Source of the DNA: Strix aluco
Lineage: Eukaryota; Chordata; Aves; Strigiformes; Strigidae
Direction: 5' to 3'
NCBI RefSeq assembly: GCF_031877795.1
Contig: NC_133970.1
Span: 43,631,533 to 43,695,532 of the forward strand
Length of the DNA stretch: 64,000 bases
In this document: piece after piece, positions 35,481 to 44,297 of the stretch
Layout: each line of letters opens with the position of its first letter
How positions within the stretch are numbered: position 1 is the first letter of the stretch
Notes under the pieces: generated by a model
The model's database searches: none
What the model was told of the DNA's origin: nothing
The model's input: only the letters and a program-made list of their open reading frames with translations
Program-made: the position numbers and the translations under genes

Positions 35481-37070
35481 ATGCTGGAAGAAATTGGGAA
35501 CATCATGAGTGGTTTTATTCTGCAAGCTCCCGAAGTACTTATTAATCCTTATGTTAGCTCTTTGATACTGTTCATTAATGCTATTCGCCTATTGTGGGCT
35601 GTGTGGAGCTCGTTAGGTTTTTGGTGTAAGAGAAAGCAAATTTTGGGTGAGAGAATACCAAAATGTGCCCTGAGGCGGCCTGTCCCTGGGTGGCAGGGGG
35701 AGTGGAAGGATTTGGGCAGATTCCTAGGACGGTTATCACCTCCTGTAGCCTGGGATCTTACCCCTGAACAGGCAAGCAACCCCGCAAAACTGACACAACA
35801 CCTGATAGAAGGGTGCCTTGTCTATCCCGATGAAAATCAGCAACTCCTAGCGCTGTACTGGGGCCTGGCCTATGCTTATCGAGCTGCAGTTCAGTGCTCT
35901 CAAAGGACTGTGGTGGAAACGGGAACTCAAACAAAAACAACAACAGCAGAGATTGCCCCAGTAGTAAAAAAGAAACAGTGGACAAGGAGAACAACAGGTC
36001 CATACCCTCGATTAATAAGGGACGAAAAAGAGGAGGAAGAAGCGGGTCCTTCAGCAAAGGGGTCAGAAGAGGGAATAACAGAACTCAAACAGGAGGCAGA
36101 AACTACCCGGTCCCTGACATCATCAGAACTGCGAGATCTGCGGAAAGACTATAGCCGCCAGCCGGGTGAGCGGATTGCTGCCTGGCTGCTTCGATGCTGG
36201 GATAATGGGGCTGATGCTCAGCAGCTGGAAGGTAAGGAAGCCCAACAGCTGGGTTCCCTTGCTAGAGATCGAGGAATTGAAAGGGGAATTGGAAAAGAAA
36301 CAGGAATTTGCAGTCTGTGGAGACGGCTCCTTTCAAGTGTTAAAGCAAGATATCCTTTCAAGGAAGATCTTACGGACAACTCCCCAGGGAAGTGGGCTAC
36401 TGCGGATGAAGGTGTCCAGTACCTGAGAGAACTAGCAGTGCTGGAAGTCATCTATAGTGATCCAGATAATGATGAAGCCCCTAAAAATCCAGAGGATGTC
36501 CTGTGCACACGGGCCATGTGGAGGAAGGTGATTAAAGGTGCGCCATCCTCGTATTCTGCGGGCTTGGCTGCGATGTACTATCCAGAAATGGATATGGGAG
36601 AAGGACTAAGATGTACGCCAACTGTGGAGGCAGTCTCTTCCTGGCTTCAGAACTTTGAAGAGAGTCTTGGAACCTCCTCATCTCTACGGGCGAGTGCCTT
36701 AGATGTCAGGAGCACCCCAAGAAGTCGGTTCTCTTCCACCCCAGTCAGAGGGAAAGGGAAACCTAGGCGCATGACACGTGGCGAACTTTGGTTCTTCCTG
36801 CGTGACCAGGGGGAGGACATGAGGAAGTGGGATGGTCAACCCACCTTCAAATTGGAAGCTCGTGTACATGAATTGCGAGGAAAGACCCCTGCCAAGAAGA
36901 CAACATCCAAGAAGGTTGTTAATGTAGCTGGCGTGAAACCGCAAGAAAGTAATCAGCGATCTCCCAGATACAGGAAGACTGAGATCACCTCCCTTGGCCC
37001 TGATGAAGGAGTTTCCGGCCTGGCACAGCAAGGGTCAGACAGTGAATACTCTGACCAAGAACAGGAATAG
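35481..37070 (+). CDS. gag: Gag polyprotein of A2, intact
   Basis: 529 aa. The ATG at 35481 is the first Met codon after an in-frame TAA at 35406. Residues 1-25 are followed by a hydrophobic stretch (about 26-48, SLILFINAIRLLWAVW) and a basic patch (49-66), giving a membrane-segment-like N-terminus in place of a myristoylation signal. Residues about 135-210 are low-complexity and charged. The capsid-like part begins near LRKDYSRQPGERIAAWLL, the PGE motif shared with ERVs C and D. The C-terminal third is basic, lacks any Cys-His zinc knuckle, and ends acidic (DSEYSDQEQE). Gag would assemble the particle and package RNA. It ends in TAG, from which pol continues in the same frame. Confidence 0.93.
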   Translation: MLEEIGNIMSGFILQAPEVLINPYVSSLILFINAIRLLWAVWSSLGFWCKRKQILGERIPKCALRRPVPGWQGEWKDLGRFLGRLSPPVAWDLTPEQASNPAKLTQHLIEGCLVYPDENQQLLALYWGLAYAYRAAVQCSQRTVVETGTQTKTTTAEIAPVVKKKQWTRRTTGPYPRLIRDEKEEEEAGPSAKGSEEGITELKQEAETTRSLTSSELRDLRKDYSRQPGERIAAWLLRCWDNGADAQQLEGKEAQQLGSLARDRGIERGIGKETGICSLWRRLLSSVKARYPFKEDLTDNSPGKWATADEGVQYLRELAVLEVIYSDPDNDEAPKNPEDVLCTRAMWRKVIKGAPSSYSAGLAAMYYPEMDMGEGLRCTPTVEAVSSWLQNFEESLGTSSSLRASALDVRSTPRSRFSSTPVRGKGKPRRMTRGELWFFLRDQGEDMRKWDGQPTFKLEARVHELRGKTPAKKTTSKKVVNVAGVKPQESNQRSPRYRKTEITSLGPDEGVSGLAQQGSDSEYSDQEQE

Positions 37071-37095
37071 AGGGCCCCTGCCTCCAGCCAGGAGG
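37068..37095 (+). promoter_or_regulatory. Candidate stop-codon readthrough signal at gag-pol junction
   Basis: The gag TAG (37068-37070) is followed by AGGGCCCCTG and then a possible hairpin CCTCC-AGCCA-GGAGG (37081-37095). Pol stays open in the same frame, so suppression of one amber codon would give Gag-Pol. In gammaretroviruses a structured element about 8 nt after UAG does this; here the spacer is 10 nt. Provirus B has the same TAG AGG context and another possible hairpin. Confidence 0.6.
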
Positions 37096-40000
37096 AGGAA
37101 AGGGATGATCGGGTGTATTGGACAGTGTGGATTCGATGGCCTGGCACATCAAATCCACAGAAGTACCAGGCTTTAATCGATACTGGGGCACAGTGTACAT
37201 TAATGCCATCAAGTTATAGAGGGGCAGAACCTATCTGGATCTCAGGAGTGACAGGCGGATGTCAAGAACTGTCAGTACTGGAGGCCGAGGTTAGCTTGAC
37301 CGGCGATAAGTGGGAAAAACATCCCATTGTAACTGGCCCAGAAGCCCCTTGTATCTTGGGCATTGACTACCTCAAGAGGGGGTATTTCAAAGACCCAAAA
37401 GGATACCGATGGGCTTTTGGTGTGGCCAGTGTGAACACAGAGAAGGTCAAACAGTTGTCTAATCTGCCTGGCCTCTCAGGAGATCCTTTTGTTGTAGGAC
37501 TGTTGCGAGTTAAAGAACAACAGGTGCCAATTGCCATGAGGACCGTGCACCGACGGCAGTATCGCACGAACCGAGACTCTCTGGCTCCCATCCAAGAACT
37601 GATCCGTCAACTGGAGACCCAAGGTGTCATCAGTAAGACACATTCGCCTTTTAATAGCCCAATATGGCCAGTGCGAAAGTCTGACGGAGGGTGGAGGTTG
37701 ACAGTAGACTATCGTGGCCTGAACAAAGTGACGCCACCACTGAGTGCTGCTGTACCAGATATGTTAGAGCTCCAGTATGAACTAGAGTCAAAGGCAGCCA
37801 AGTGGTACGCCACAATCGACATCGCCAATGCATTCTTTTCAATTCCTTTGGCAGAAGAGTGCAGGCCACAGTTTGCTTTCACGTGGAGGGGTGTCCAATA
37901 TACCTGGAATCGACTACCCCAGGGGTGGAAGCACAGCCCCACTATTTGTCATGGACTAATTCAAACTGCACTGGAAAAGGGTGATGCCCCTGAACATCTA
38001 CAGTACATCGATGACATCATTGTGTGGGGCAACAAGGCAGAAGAAGTGTTCAAGAAAGGACAAAAAGTAATTGAGATTCTTCTGAGAGCTGGGTTTGCCA
38101 TAAAGAAAAGCAAGGTCAAGGGACCAGCACAGGAGATTCAGTTCTTGGGAATAAAATGGCAAGATGGACGCCGCCATGTGCCTATGGAGGTTGTCAACAA
38201 GATAGCAGCTATGTCTCCACCGACCAACAAGAAGGAAACACAAGCTTTCTTAGGACTTGTGGGATTTTGGAGGATGCACATTCCAGGTTACAGTCAGCTG
38301 GTGAGCCCTCTCTATCAAGTAACCCGAAAGAAGAACAATTTTGAGTGGGGTCTTGAGCAACAACAAGCCTTTGAGCACATCAAACAGGAGATAGCTCGGG
38401 CGGTAGCTCTTGGGCCCGTTCGGACAGGACCAGATGTGCAAAATGTACTTTACACATCAACTGGGGAGCATGGCCTCAAATGGAGCCTCTGGCAGAAGGT
38501 AGCAGTTAAAACTCGGGGTCGACCATTAGGATTTTGGAGCCGGGGATATCGAGGATCAGAAGCCCACTACACTCCAACTGAAAAGGAGATTCTGGCAGCA
38601 TATGAGGGGATTCGAGCCGCTTCCGAAGTTGTTGGTACAGAAGCACAGCTCCTCTTGGCACCGCGATTGCCTGTACTACATTGGATGTTCAAAGGAAACA
38701 TCCCTTCTACACACCATGCAACCAGTGCTACCTGGAGTAAATGGGTAGCGTTAATCACGCAACGAGCTCGACTGGGAAAACCCAACCATCCAGGAATCCT
38801 GGAAGAGATCATGGACTGGCCAGAAGGTAGAGATTTTGGAGCACTGCCTGAGGAGGTGGCTCGTGCCCAAGAAGCACCACCATATAACGAATTACCAGAA
38901 GATGAAAGGCGGTATGCTCTGTTTACTGATGGATCCTGTCGTGTGGTAGGAAACCATCGAAAGTGGAAAGCTGCTGTGTGGAGCCCCACAAGACAAGTCG
39001 TTGAGGCCACTGAAGGAGAGGGCGAGTCAAGTCAGTTTGCAGAAGTAAAAGCGATCCAACTAGCCCTAAAGATTGCTGAACGAGAAAAGTGGCCAGTACT
39101 GTATCTCTACACTGACTCCTGGATGGTGGCTAATGCCCTGTGGGGGTGGCTACAGGAGTGGAAGAAGACCAATTGGCAGCGCAGAGGTAAACCCATCTGG
39201 GCTGCTGCACTGTGGCAGGACATCGCTGCCCGAGTGGAAAACGTGGCTCTAAAGGTACGTCATGTAGATGCCCACGTGCCCAAAAGCCGTGCCACCGAAG
39301 AACATCAAAACAATGAGCAAGTAGACAAGGCTGCTAAAATTGAAGTAGCTCAGCTGGACCTGGACTGGGAGCGCAAGGGTGAGCTATTTGTAGCTCGATG
39401 GGCCCATGAAACATCCGGGCATCTCGGGAGAGATGCAACGTACAGATGGGCTCGTGATCGAGGGGTGGACCTGACCATGGAGGCCATCTCACAGGTCACT
39501 CATGAATGCGAAACATGTGCTGCAATCAAGCGAGCCACACGAGTAAAGTCTCCCTGGAACAGAGGGCGATGGCTGAGTTTTCGATATGGTGAGGCCTGGC
39601 AAATTGACTATATTGGACCATTGCCACGAACACGCCAAGGCAAGCGCTACATACTCACTATGGTGGAAGCAACTACTGGTTGGCTTGAGACGTACCCTGT
39701 AAATCATGCCACTGCCCGAAATACCATCTTAGGTCTTGAAAGGCAAATTTTATGGCGACATGGTACTCCTGAAAGAATCGAATCAGACAATGGAACCCAT
39801 TTTCGAAATAATCTCATAAACTCCTGGGCAAAGAAACACGGCATTGAGTGGGTGTATCACATCCCTTATTACCCACAAGCGTCTGGAAAGATTGAAAGAT
39901 ACAATGGACTGTTGAAGACTATGTTGAGAGCATTGGACAATGGGGGATGGAAACACTGGGATATAAATTTAGCAGAAGCCACTTGGCTAATTAATACCAG

Positions 40001-40250
40001 AGGATCTGTTAACCGTCCTGGTCCTGCCCAAACAAAACCCCTTCATACTGTGGGAGGAGATAAGGTCCCTGTAGTACACACAGGGAAATGGCTGGGGAAG
40101 GCAGTATGGATTGCTCCTCCCTTGGGAAAAGGCAAGCCCACTCGTGGGATTGTTTTTGCTCAGGGACCTGGATGTACTTGGTGGGTAATGCGGGAGAATG
40201 GGGCTACTCAGTGTGTGCCTCAAGGAGATTTAACCTTGGGGGGGAAATAA
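37071..40250 (+). CDS. pol: Pol polyprotein of A2: protease, RT, RNase H, integrase, intact
   Basis: 1059 codons follow the gag amber codon; the part from the GTG at 37113 is 1045 aa. No ATG opens the frame, so it should be made as Gag-Pol. Counting from the GTG: protease DTG at 23-25; RT with Asp236 (TIDIANAF), LPQG 268-271 and YIDD 298-301; RNase H with Asp606 (FTDGSC), Glu644, Asp668 and Asp738; integrase zinc site His765, His770, Cys799, Cys802; catalytic Asp832, Asp892 and Glu928 with 35 residues between the last two. All key residues are present. By sequence style (DYRGLN, SAAVPDMLEL, IANAFFSIP) the RT is class III ERVL-like. The enzyme would process Gag, copy the RNA and insert the DNA. 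Confidence 0.94.
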   Translation, partial: RAPASSQEEERDDRVYWTVWIRWPGTSNPQKYQALIDTGAQCTLMPSSYRGAEPIWISGVTGGCQELSVLEAEVSLTGDKWEKHPIVTGPEAPCILGIDYLKRGYFKDPKGYRWAFGVASVNTEKVKQLSNLPGLSGDPFVVGLLRVKEQQVPIAMRTVHRRQYRTNRDSLAPIQELIRQLETQGVISKTHSPFNSPIWPVRKSDGGWRLTVDYRGLNKVTPPLSAAVPDMLELQYELESKAAKWYATIDIANAFFSIPLAEECRPQFAFTWRGVQYTWNRLPQGWKHSPTICHGLIQTALEKGDAPEHLQYIDDIIVWGNKAEEVFKKGQKVIEILLRAGFAIKKSKVKGPAQEIQFLGIKWQDGRRHVPMEVVNKIAAMSPPTNKKETQAFLGLVGFWRMHIPGYSQLVSPLYQVTRKKNNFEWGLEQQQAFEHIKQEIARAVALGPVRTGPDVQNVLYTSTGEHGLKWSLWQKVAVKTRGRPLGFWSRGYRGSEAHYTPTEKEILAAYEGIRAASEVVGTEAQLLLAPRLPVLHWMFKGNIPSTHHATSATWSKWVALITQRARLGKPNHPGILEEIMDWPEGRDFGALPEEVARAQEAPPYNELPEDERRYALFTDGSCRVVGNHRKWKAAVWSPTRQVVEATEGEGESSQFAEVKAIQLALKIAEREKWPVLYLYTDSWMVANALWGWLQEWKKTNWQRRGKPIWAAALWQDIAARVENVALKVRHVDAHVPKSRATEEHQNNEQVDKAAKIEVAQLDLDWERKGELFVARWAHETSGHLGRDATYRWARDRGVDLTMEAISQVTHECETCAAIKRATRVKSPWNRGRWLSFRYGEAWQIDYIGPLPRTRQGKRYILTMVEATTGWLETYPVNHATARNTILGLERQILWRHGTPERIESDNGTHFRNNLINSWAKKHGIEWVYHIPYYPQASGKIERYNGLLKTMLRALDNGGWKHWDINLAEATWLINTRGSVNRPGPAQTKPLHTVGGDKVPVVHTGKWLGKAVWIAPPLGKGKPTRGIVFAQGPGCTWWVMRENGATQCVPQGDLTLGGK

Positions 40251-40500
40251 TCTGTGAGCTGAGTTGTATGTTGCAGGAAGTGATGGAGGAAGTAGGAACG
40301 ACGAAGAGTGAACCAGATACATGCGATGATGACCCAAACCTAGCCGGTGCTGGAGTCCAACAGTCAAACATACTGCTCCTGTCCTGAACATCCACCTTGA
40401 CAGATGGCAGCCAAGTCACTGAACATCTGGAGGAGTGAAGAAAGCTTACGGAATGAATAAATGAGTGTTATGTGGGACCTGGGCATGACGTAAATGGTAT

Positions 40501-40518
40501 GGAATAAGGGGTGGAGAC
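40501..40518 (+). promoter_or_regulatory. Polypurine tract of A2
   Basis: GGAATAAGGGGTGGAGAC directly precedes the 3' LTR, the position where plus-strand DNA synthesis starts. B has a similar AATAAAGGGGTGGATT and D ends in GGGGTGGAT. The stretch 40251-40500 holds no recognisable gene. Confidence 0.7.
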
Positions 40519-41121
40519 TGTATCGGGTCTGGCTGAGCCAGAATTGGTTTTCCCCTGTAGCAGCCCTCATGGTGCTGTGTTTTATGCTGGGAGCTGGCAG
40601 AGTGTTGATAGCACACTGGTGTTGTGGCTACTGTTGAGTAGTGCTTACACAGCACCAAGGCTCTTTCTGACATTTCCCCCCCACAGTGGGACGGGGTGGG
40701 CAAGATCTTGGGAGGGGACACAACCAGGACAGCTGACCCGAACTGACCAAAGGGATATTCCATACCATATGACGTCTGCTCAGTATAAAGCTGGGAGAAA
40801 GGAGGAAGGGGGTGGGGTCACCCTTGGTCCTCCGAGGCAACCGCTACGCGTATCAGAGCCCTGCTTCCTGAGAAGGCCCGACATCGCCTGTTAATGGGAA
40901 GTAGAGAATAAATCTGTTTTCTTTTTTTGCTTCCGCGCGCGGACCTTTGCTTCGCTTTGCTTATATTAAAACTGCTGTTGTTTTACCCACAAGGGTTGTT
41001 TTGTTTTCCTATCTTATTTTCTTTCCCTTCTTTGCCCTATTGAGAAAATAAGGGGAAGGGGGGGGAAGTGATAGAGCGACTTGGTGGGTACCTGGCATTT
41101 AGCCAAGGTCAAACCACCACA
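40519..41121 (+). repeat. 3' LTR of A2
   Basis: 603 bp, no difference from the 5' LTR seen by eye, followed by the ATACT duplication. Confidence 0.96.
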
Positions 41122-41126
41122 ATACT

Positions 41127-41511
41127 CTCTATGAGAGGGATAACTTATAACGAAACTTCTGTACGAAGGTTACTTAAATGGTGGAGAAACCACAGCCATC
41201 CTGCCGATACCCTCACAGCCTTTGAACCAGCAAAATGGGCTGAAATAGGTGAACAGTTGTGGGAAGCTATTTCCAAGGGGGATCAGCATGCCAGTGAGCT
41301 AGCGACCACTTGGAAGTTGGTTTCAGACACTCTTAAAGCGCGGAGTTGGCGGCGGCGGCCCCGGGCCTCCCAGAGCCCCCCCGCTGCGGAGCGACTGCCT
41401 GCGGCCATCTGGCACTGCACGATCGTCCGTCCCGCCTCCCCCGAACACCAAAAGCGGCAGTTTTTACAGAAGGTGCTGACACTGGGATGCGGAGTCCCTT
41501 GTCCATTCTAA
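41127..41511 (+). pseudogene. gag: gag (matrix) of E, part after A2
   Basis: After the duplicated ATACT the matrix frame resumes: MRGITYNETSVRRLLKWW, then EPAKWAEIGEQLWEAI, the helical pattern of beta-type matrix proteins. The frame continues open through a GC-rich block (about 41335-41500) that reads as Arg/Ala/Pro-rich text and stops at 41509-41511. No capsid or nucleocapsid follows, so E cannot make its own particle. Confidence 0.65.
41335..41500 (+). other. GC-rich block in frame with gag of E, origin unknown
   Basis: GCGGAGTTGGCGGCGGCGG and similar text contrasts sharply with the AT-rich surroundings and resembles CpG-island or 5' UTR sequence. It contains no retroviral motif. A host exon picked up by recombination is possible but unproved. 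Confidence 0.35.
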
Positions 41512-41551
41512 AAGGACTAACTTTAAACCTTTCTGATGGTCAGTACACTAA
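41505..41551 (+). pseudogene. ERVL protease-linker scrap in E
   Basis: ATTCTAAAAGGACTAACTTT and the next 27 bases match 23260-23306 of provirus C with few differences, encoding ILKGLTLNLSDGQY, a segment between protease and RT in ERVL. The sequences on either side do not match. Confidence 0.6.
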
Positions 41552-41562
41552 AGGCCTTGATT

Positions 41563-42114
41563 TTAAAACAAAGAAGGGGGAATTTTGTGGACACACCACA
41601 TAATCAACTAGCAATGGCTTTATATATTCTTAATGGTGTTTCGATGTTTGTAGTATTTGTCATTTGATGTTGTGTGAGTAATAAGTGTGAGGGGCCCCTT
41701 TGTGTGGGTGTGTGACTGTTCTGCGGGTGTGAGACGCAGCCCAGCTGCAGCTGCGGAGTGCGGAGTTCTCTGACCCGCAGTTCCGTTATCCCGCGAGGGA
41801 AGCGGCCGGAGAGGAACGAAGCGCAGGGCATACATGTGTACCAGTGCGGGGGTAGTGCAGGACCAGTGAACATTCCTTAGTACAGAGTGCCCTAGTACCC
41901 ACCCGCTGGGTCACTGGTGCTGCCTGTTTGTTCGGGCTCAGTGTTTTAAGTGTCATAGGTGAAATATCTCCTCTAGCGGGAGGCAGTAACTCTGTGTTAA
42001 TTGTTGTCTTGAATTTAGGTGCGTACTCTGTGGGGAGAGTGCACCCTTGTACCATCTGCCTGAGGGGGATATTGTCAGCTTAATCAGGTAGCATTTTAAG
42101 GTAAAGTAGACGAG
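41563..42114 (+). other. Purine tract followed by LTR- or leader-like segment in E
   Basis: AAAACAAAGAAGGGGGAA (from about 41563) copies the polypurine tract at 46213-46230. TGTGGACACACC follows, with a TATA-like TTTATATATT near 41612, then GC-rich leader-like text up to the ATG at 42115. This order (purine tract, LTR-like start, leader, gag) is that expected at the joint of two tandem proviruses, but no end of an LTR or primer site could be fixed. Confidence 0.35.
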
Positions 42115-42252
42115 ATGGGAAGCGGCTGGAGTGGGGGAATAGTCAAAAAGAGTCCCATAGGCTGTATTTTAAAACGCTGGAAAAAGATAGGGGGACCTCC
42201 AGGTGCAAGTGTGAACAAAAAGACACTAATCAAATATTGCAATCAGTGGTGA
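42115..42252 (+). pseudogene. gag: Second gag start in E, class I (gamma)-like matrix fragment
   Basis: 45 codons with Gly at position 2 (MGSGWSGG), then SPIGCILKRWKKIGG and KKTLIKYCNQW, the pattern of matrix N-termini in class I ERVs. TGA at 42250-42252 is followed at once by betaretroviral dUTPase, so the rest of gag is missing. It is unrelated to the matrix at 34670. Confidence 0.55.
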
Positions 42253-42950
42253 TTTATAATAATTTAGTCGATACTGATCAGGTGTGGACCTGGCAGCCTC
42301 CGAGTCAGTAACATCATTAGATACCACGGTATCCTTGATACCAACAGGAGTATATGGACTGTTGGGAAATGGGAAAAGTGCATTATTACTGGGAAGATCA
42401 TCTACAACCTTACAGGGGTTGTTCGTTTTACCAGGGGTCATAGATGCCGATTATGAAGGGGAAATCAGAATTATGGCCTGGACCCCTGTACCCCCGTGTT
42501 CAGTAACAAAAGGGTCAAAAATTGCTCAGCTTGTTTATCTCACTGCGGCTCCCCCTAATAGTATGCCGCAAAGCCGGGGTGACTCAGGATTTGGATCAGC
42601 AGGTACTCCTCAAATATTTTGGGCTCAGACAGTGACACAAGGTCGACCTCTGGTAAAATGTGCCCTCACTAAAGCAGAAGAATCTGTTGAACTGACAGGC
42701 ATTTTAGATACTGGCGCGGATGTGAATGTAATGTCTGCGAGCAGATTGGCTGTTAGCTTCGGTAACTCAAGCGCTTTATGAGGTTGGTGTTCATGCTGTA
42801 ACGTTTCAAAGCAAAGATCTCATTCATGTAAGGGGCCCAGAAAACCGGGTAGCAAATATTCATCCATTTATATTGGAAACCCCTATTACATCATGGGGTC
42901 GTGACTGTATGGCTCCATGGGGAACTCCAATTGGATCAAATTTGTCTTAA
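42253..42950 (+). pseudogene. pro: Betaretroviral dUTPase-protease of E
   Basis: The frame 42284-42779 shows dUTPase blocks LIPTGVYGLLG, LGRSSTTLQGLFVLPGVID, DADYEGEIRIMAW, GSKIAQLVY and GDSGFGSAG, then the protease active site GILDTGADVNVM. A dUTPase fused in front of protease is the betaretrovirus (ERVK) arrangement. Near 42775 the frame shifts and protease continues with VRGPENRVANIHPFIL and SWGRDCMAPWG to about 42950. dUTPase removes dUTP and protease matures Gag-Pol; here the break disables the fusion. Confidence 0.82.
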
Positions 42951-44297
42951 GGGCCACTGCAGCACAGCCCACCCCTAAACCCACCCTGAGACTAACCTGG
43001 AAAACAGAATCACCTGTGTGGGATGATCACTGGCCCTTGCCAATGGAAAAGTTGTGCCACCTTAATGATTTAGTTCAGGAACAATTAAGTGCGGGATATC
43101 TCGTACCTACCACCAGTCCTTGGAACTCCCTGGTGTTTGTTATTTTAAAGAAAAGTGGTAAAAGGTGATTTTTACATGATCTCCAACACATTAATGATGC
43201 CATGGAGGATATGGGTACGTTACAGGCAGGAATGCCCTCCACAACAATGATTCCCTGAAACTGGCATCTTGTAATAATTGATCTAAAGGATTGATTTTGT
43301 TTTTACCATTCCCTTGCATCCGGATGATGCACCTAAATTTGCCTTTTCTGTTCCCAGTATTAATGTTAGTGAACCTGCAAGACGGTACCACTGGGTTGTT
43401 TTACCATAAGGCATAAAAAATAGTCCCACGATGTGTCAGTGGTTTGTTGCAAAGGCTTTGAGCCCTGTTAGAATGCAGGTCCCCCAGGCTGTTATATATC
43501 ATTATATGGATGACATCCTTAGAGCAGCAGAAACACAGGAGATCATGGAAAAGGCTCTTGCTTTACCCAAAGACTCAGTATCTCAAATGGGGTGACAAAT
43601 AGCACCTGAAAAGGTACAGAGATCATCACCGTGGCAGTACCTGGGGTGGAGAATTTGTGAACGGACCATTGTCCCACAACAGGTTAAACTTAAAACTGAT
43701 GTTAAGACTTTAAATGATTTACAGAAACTGTTGGGAGCCATAAATTGTATACGGCCATTGTTGGGCCTAACTAATGATGATCTGCATAGCTTGTTTGATA
43801 TTTTGCGAGGAGATCCTTCACTGACATCACCCAGAGTACTTACAGAGAAAGCGAAACAAGATTTCCACTGAGTAGCTAACGCCATGTCAGAAAGACAAGC
43901 ATCGCGATGTGTGCCCAGCCATCCGTATCAACTGGTATTATTTAACCCTCCAGGGCAGCCCTATGCTCTGCTGTTTCAGTGGGATGAAACACTTAGTGAC
44001 CCTCTTGTTATTGTTGAATGCATTTTTTTTGTTTTGTTTTGTTTTTTGTTTTGTGACACCAAATGCACAAGACAGTCACTACTCGTCCAGAAGTTTGCCA
44101 AACTGATCATGAAAGGTAGGCAGAGCCTACTATTACTTGCTGGTCAGGAACCTGTGTGTATCATTGTTCCGGTTACTATGCACATGTTACAGTGGCTAAT
44201 ACAAATGTCTTTGAGCAAGCACGGCTTTCACATGCATTTTTTTTCACCAAAATGCCAGGGCAATACAAAACCAGTTTTCTTTATCACGGTGTCAGGC
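42917..44297 (+). pseudogene. pol: Betaretroviral RT and RNase H remnant of E
   Basis: 42917-43168 reads LTWKTESPVWDDHWPLPMEK and LVQEQLSAGYLVPTTSPWN, the fingers of ERVK-type RT. Pieces in other frames follow: HDLQHINDAMEDMG, VIIDLKD then a stop, NSPTMCQWFVAKAL, and HYMDDILRAAE (intact MDD, about 43498). The thumb and connection region (QQVKLKTDVKTLNDLQKLLG) follows. Several stops and frameshifts occur. A T/GT-rich run at 44026-44052 interrupts what should be RNase H. Confidence 0.8.

Larger units (their letters stand above)
34729..41121 (+). mobile_element. Provirus A2: intact, young class III-type ERV, tRNA-Lys primed, no env
   Basis: 6393 bp with a perfect target duplication ATACT (34724-34728 and 41122-41126). 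Both LTRs are 603 bp and no difference between them was seen. Gag (529 codons) and pol are fully open and joined in frame through one amber codon. Primer site, TATA box, poly(A) signal and polypurine tract are undamaged. Only 268 bp separate the pol stop from the 3' LTR, so there is no env, and spread would be intracellular. It lies inside the gag of E. A1 is a sister copy, and a solo LTR of the family is at 5872-6480. Confidence 0.96.

Noticed and set aside
37113..37115. Independent GTG start for pol of A2
   Set aside because: GTG initiation is not expected for a vertebrate retroelement. The frame is open back to the gag TAG, so in-frame readthrough explains it better.
40088..40387. 99-codon frame overlapping the end of A2 pol and reaching into the 3' region, also open in A1 (14233-14508)
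   Set aside because: A1 and A2 are too similar for shared openness to mean anything. No domain, start context or counterpart in B was seen. Most of it is an alternative-frame shadow of the integrase end.
34729..41121. An env gene in family A
   Set aside because: Only 268 bp lie between pol and the 3' LTR, and no signal peptide, SU or TM text is present.
44026..44052. Poly(T)/GTTTT run in E as the tail of a minus-strand retrogene
   Set aside because: RNase H-like text appears on both sides with no foreign body or target duplication, so a simple-repeat expansion is more likely.
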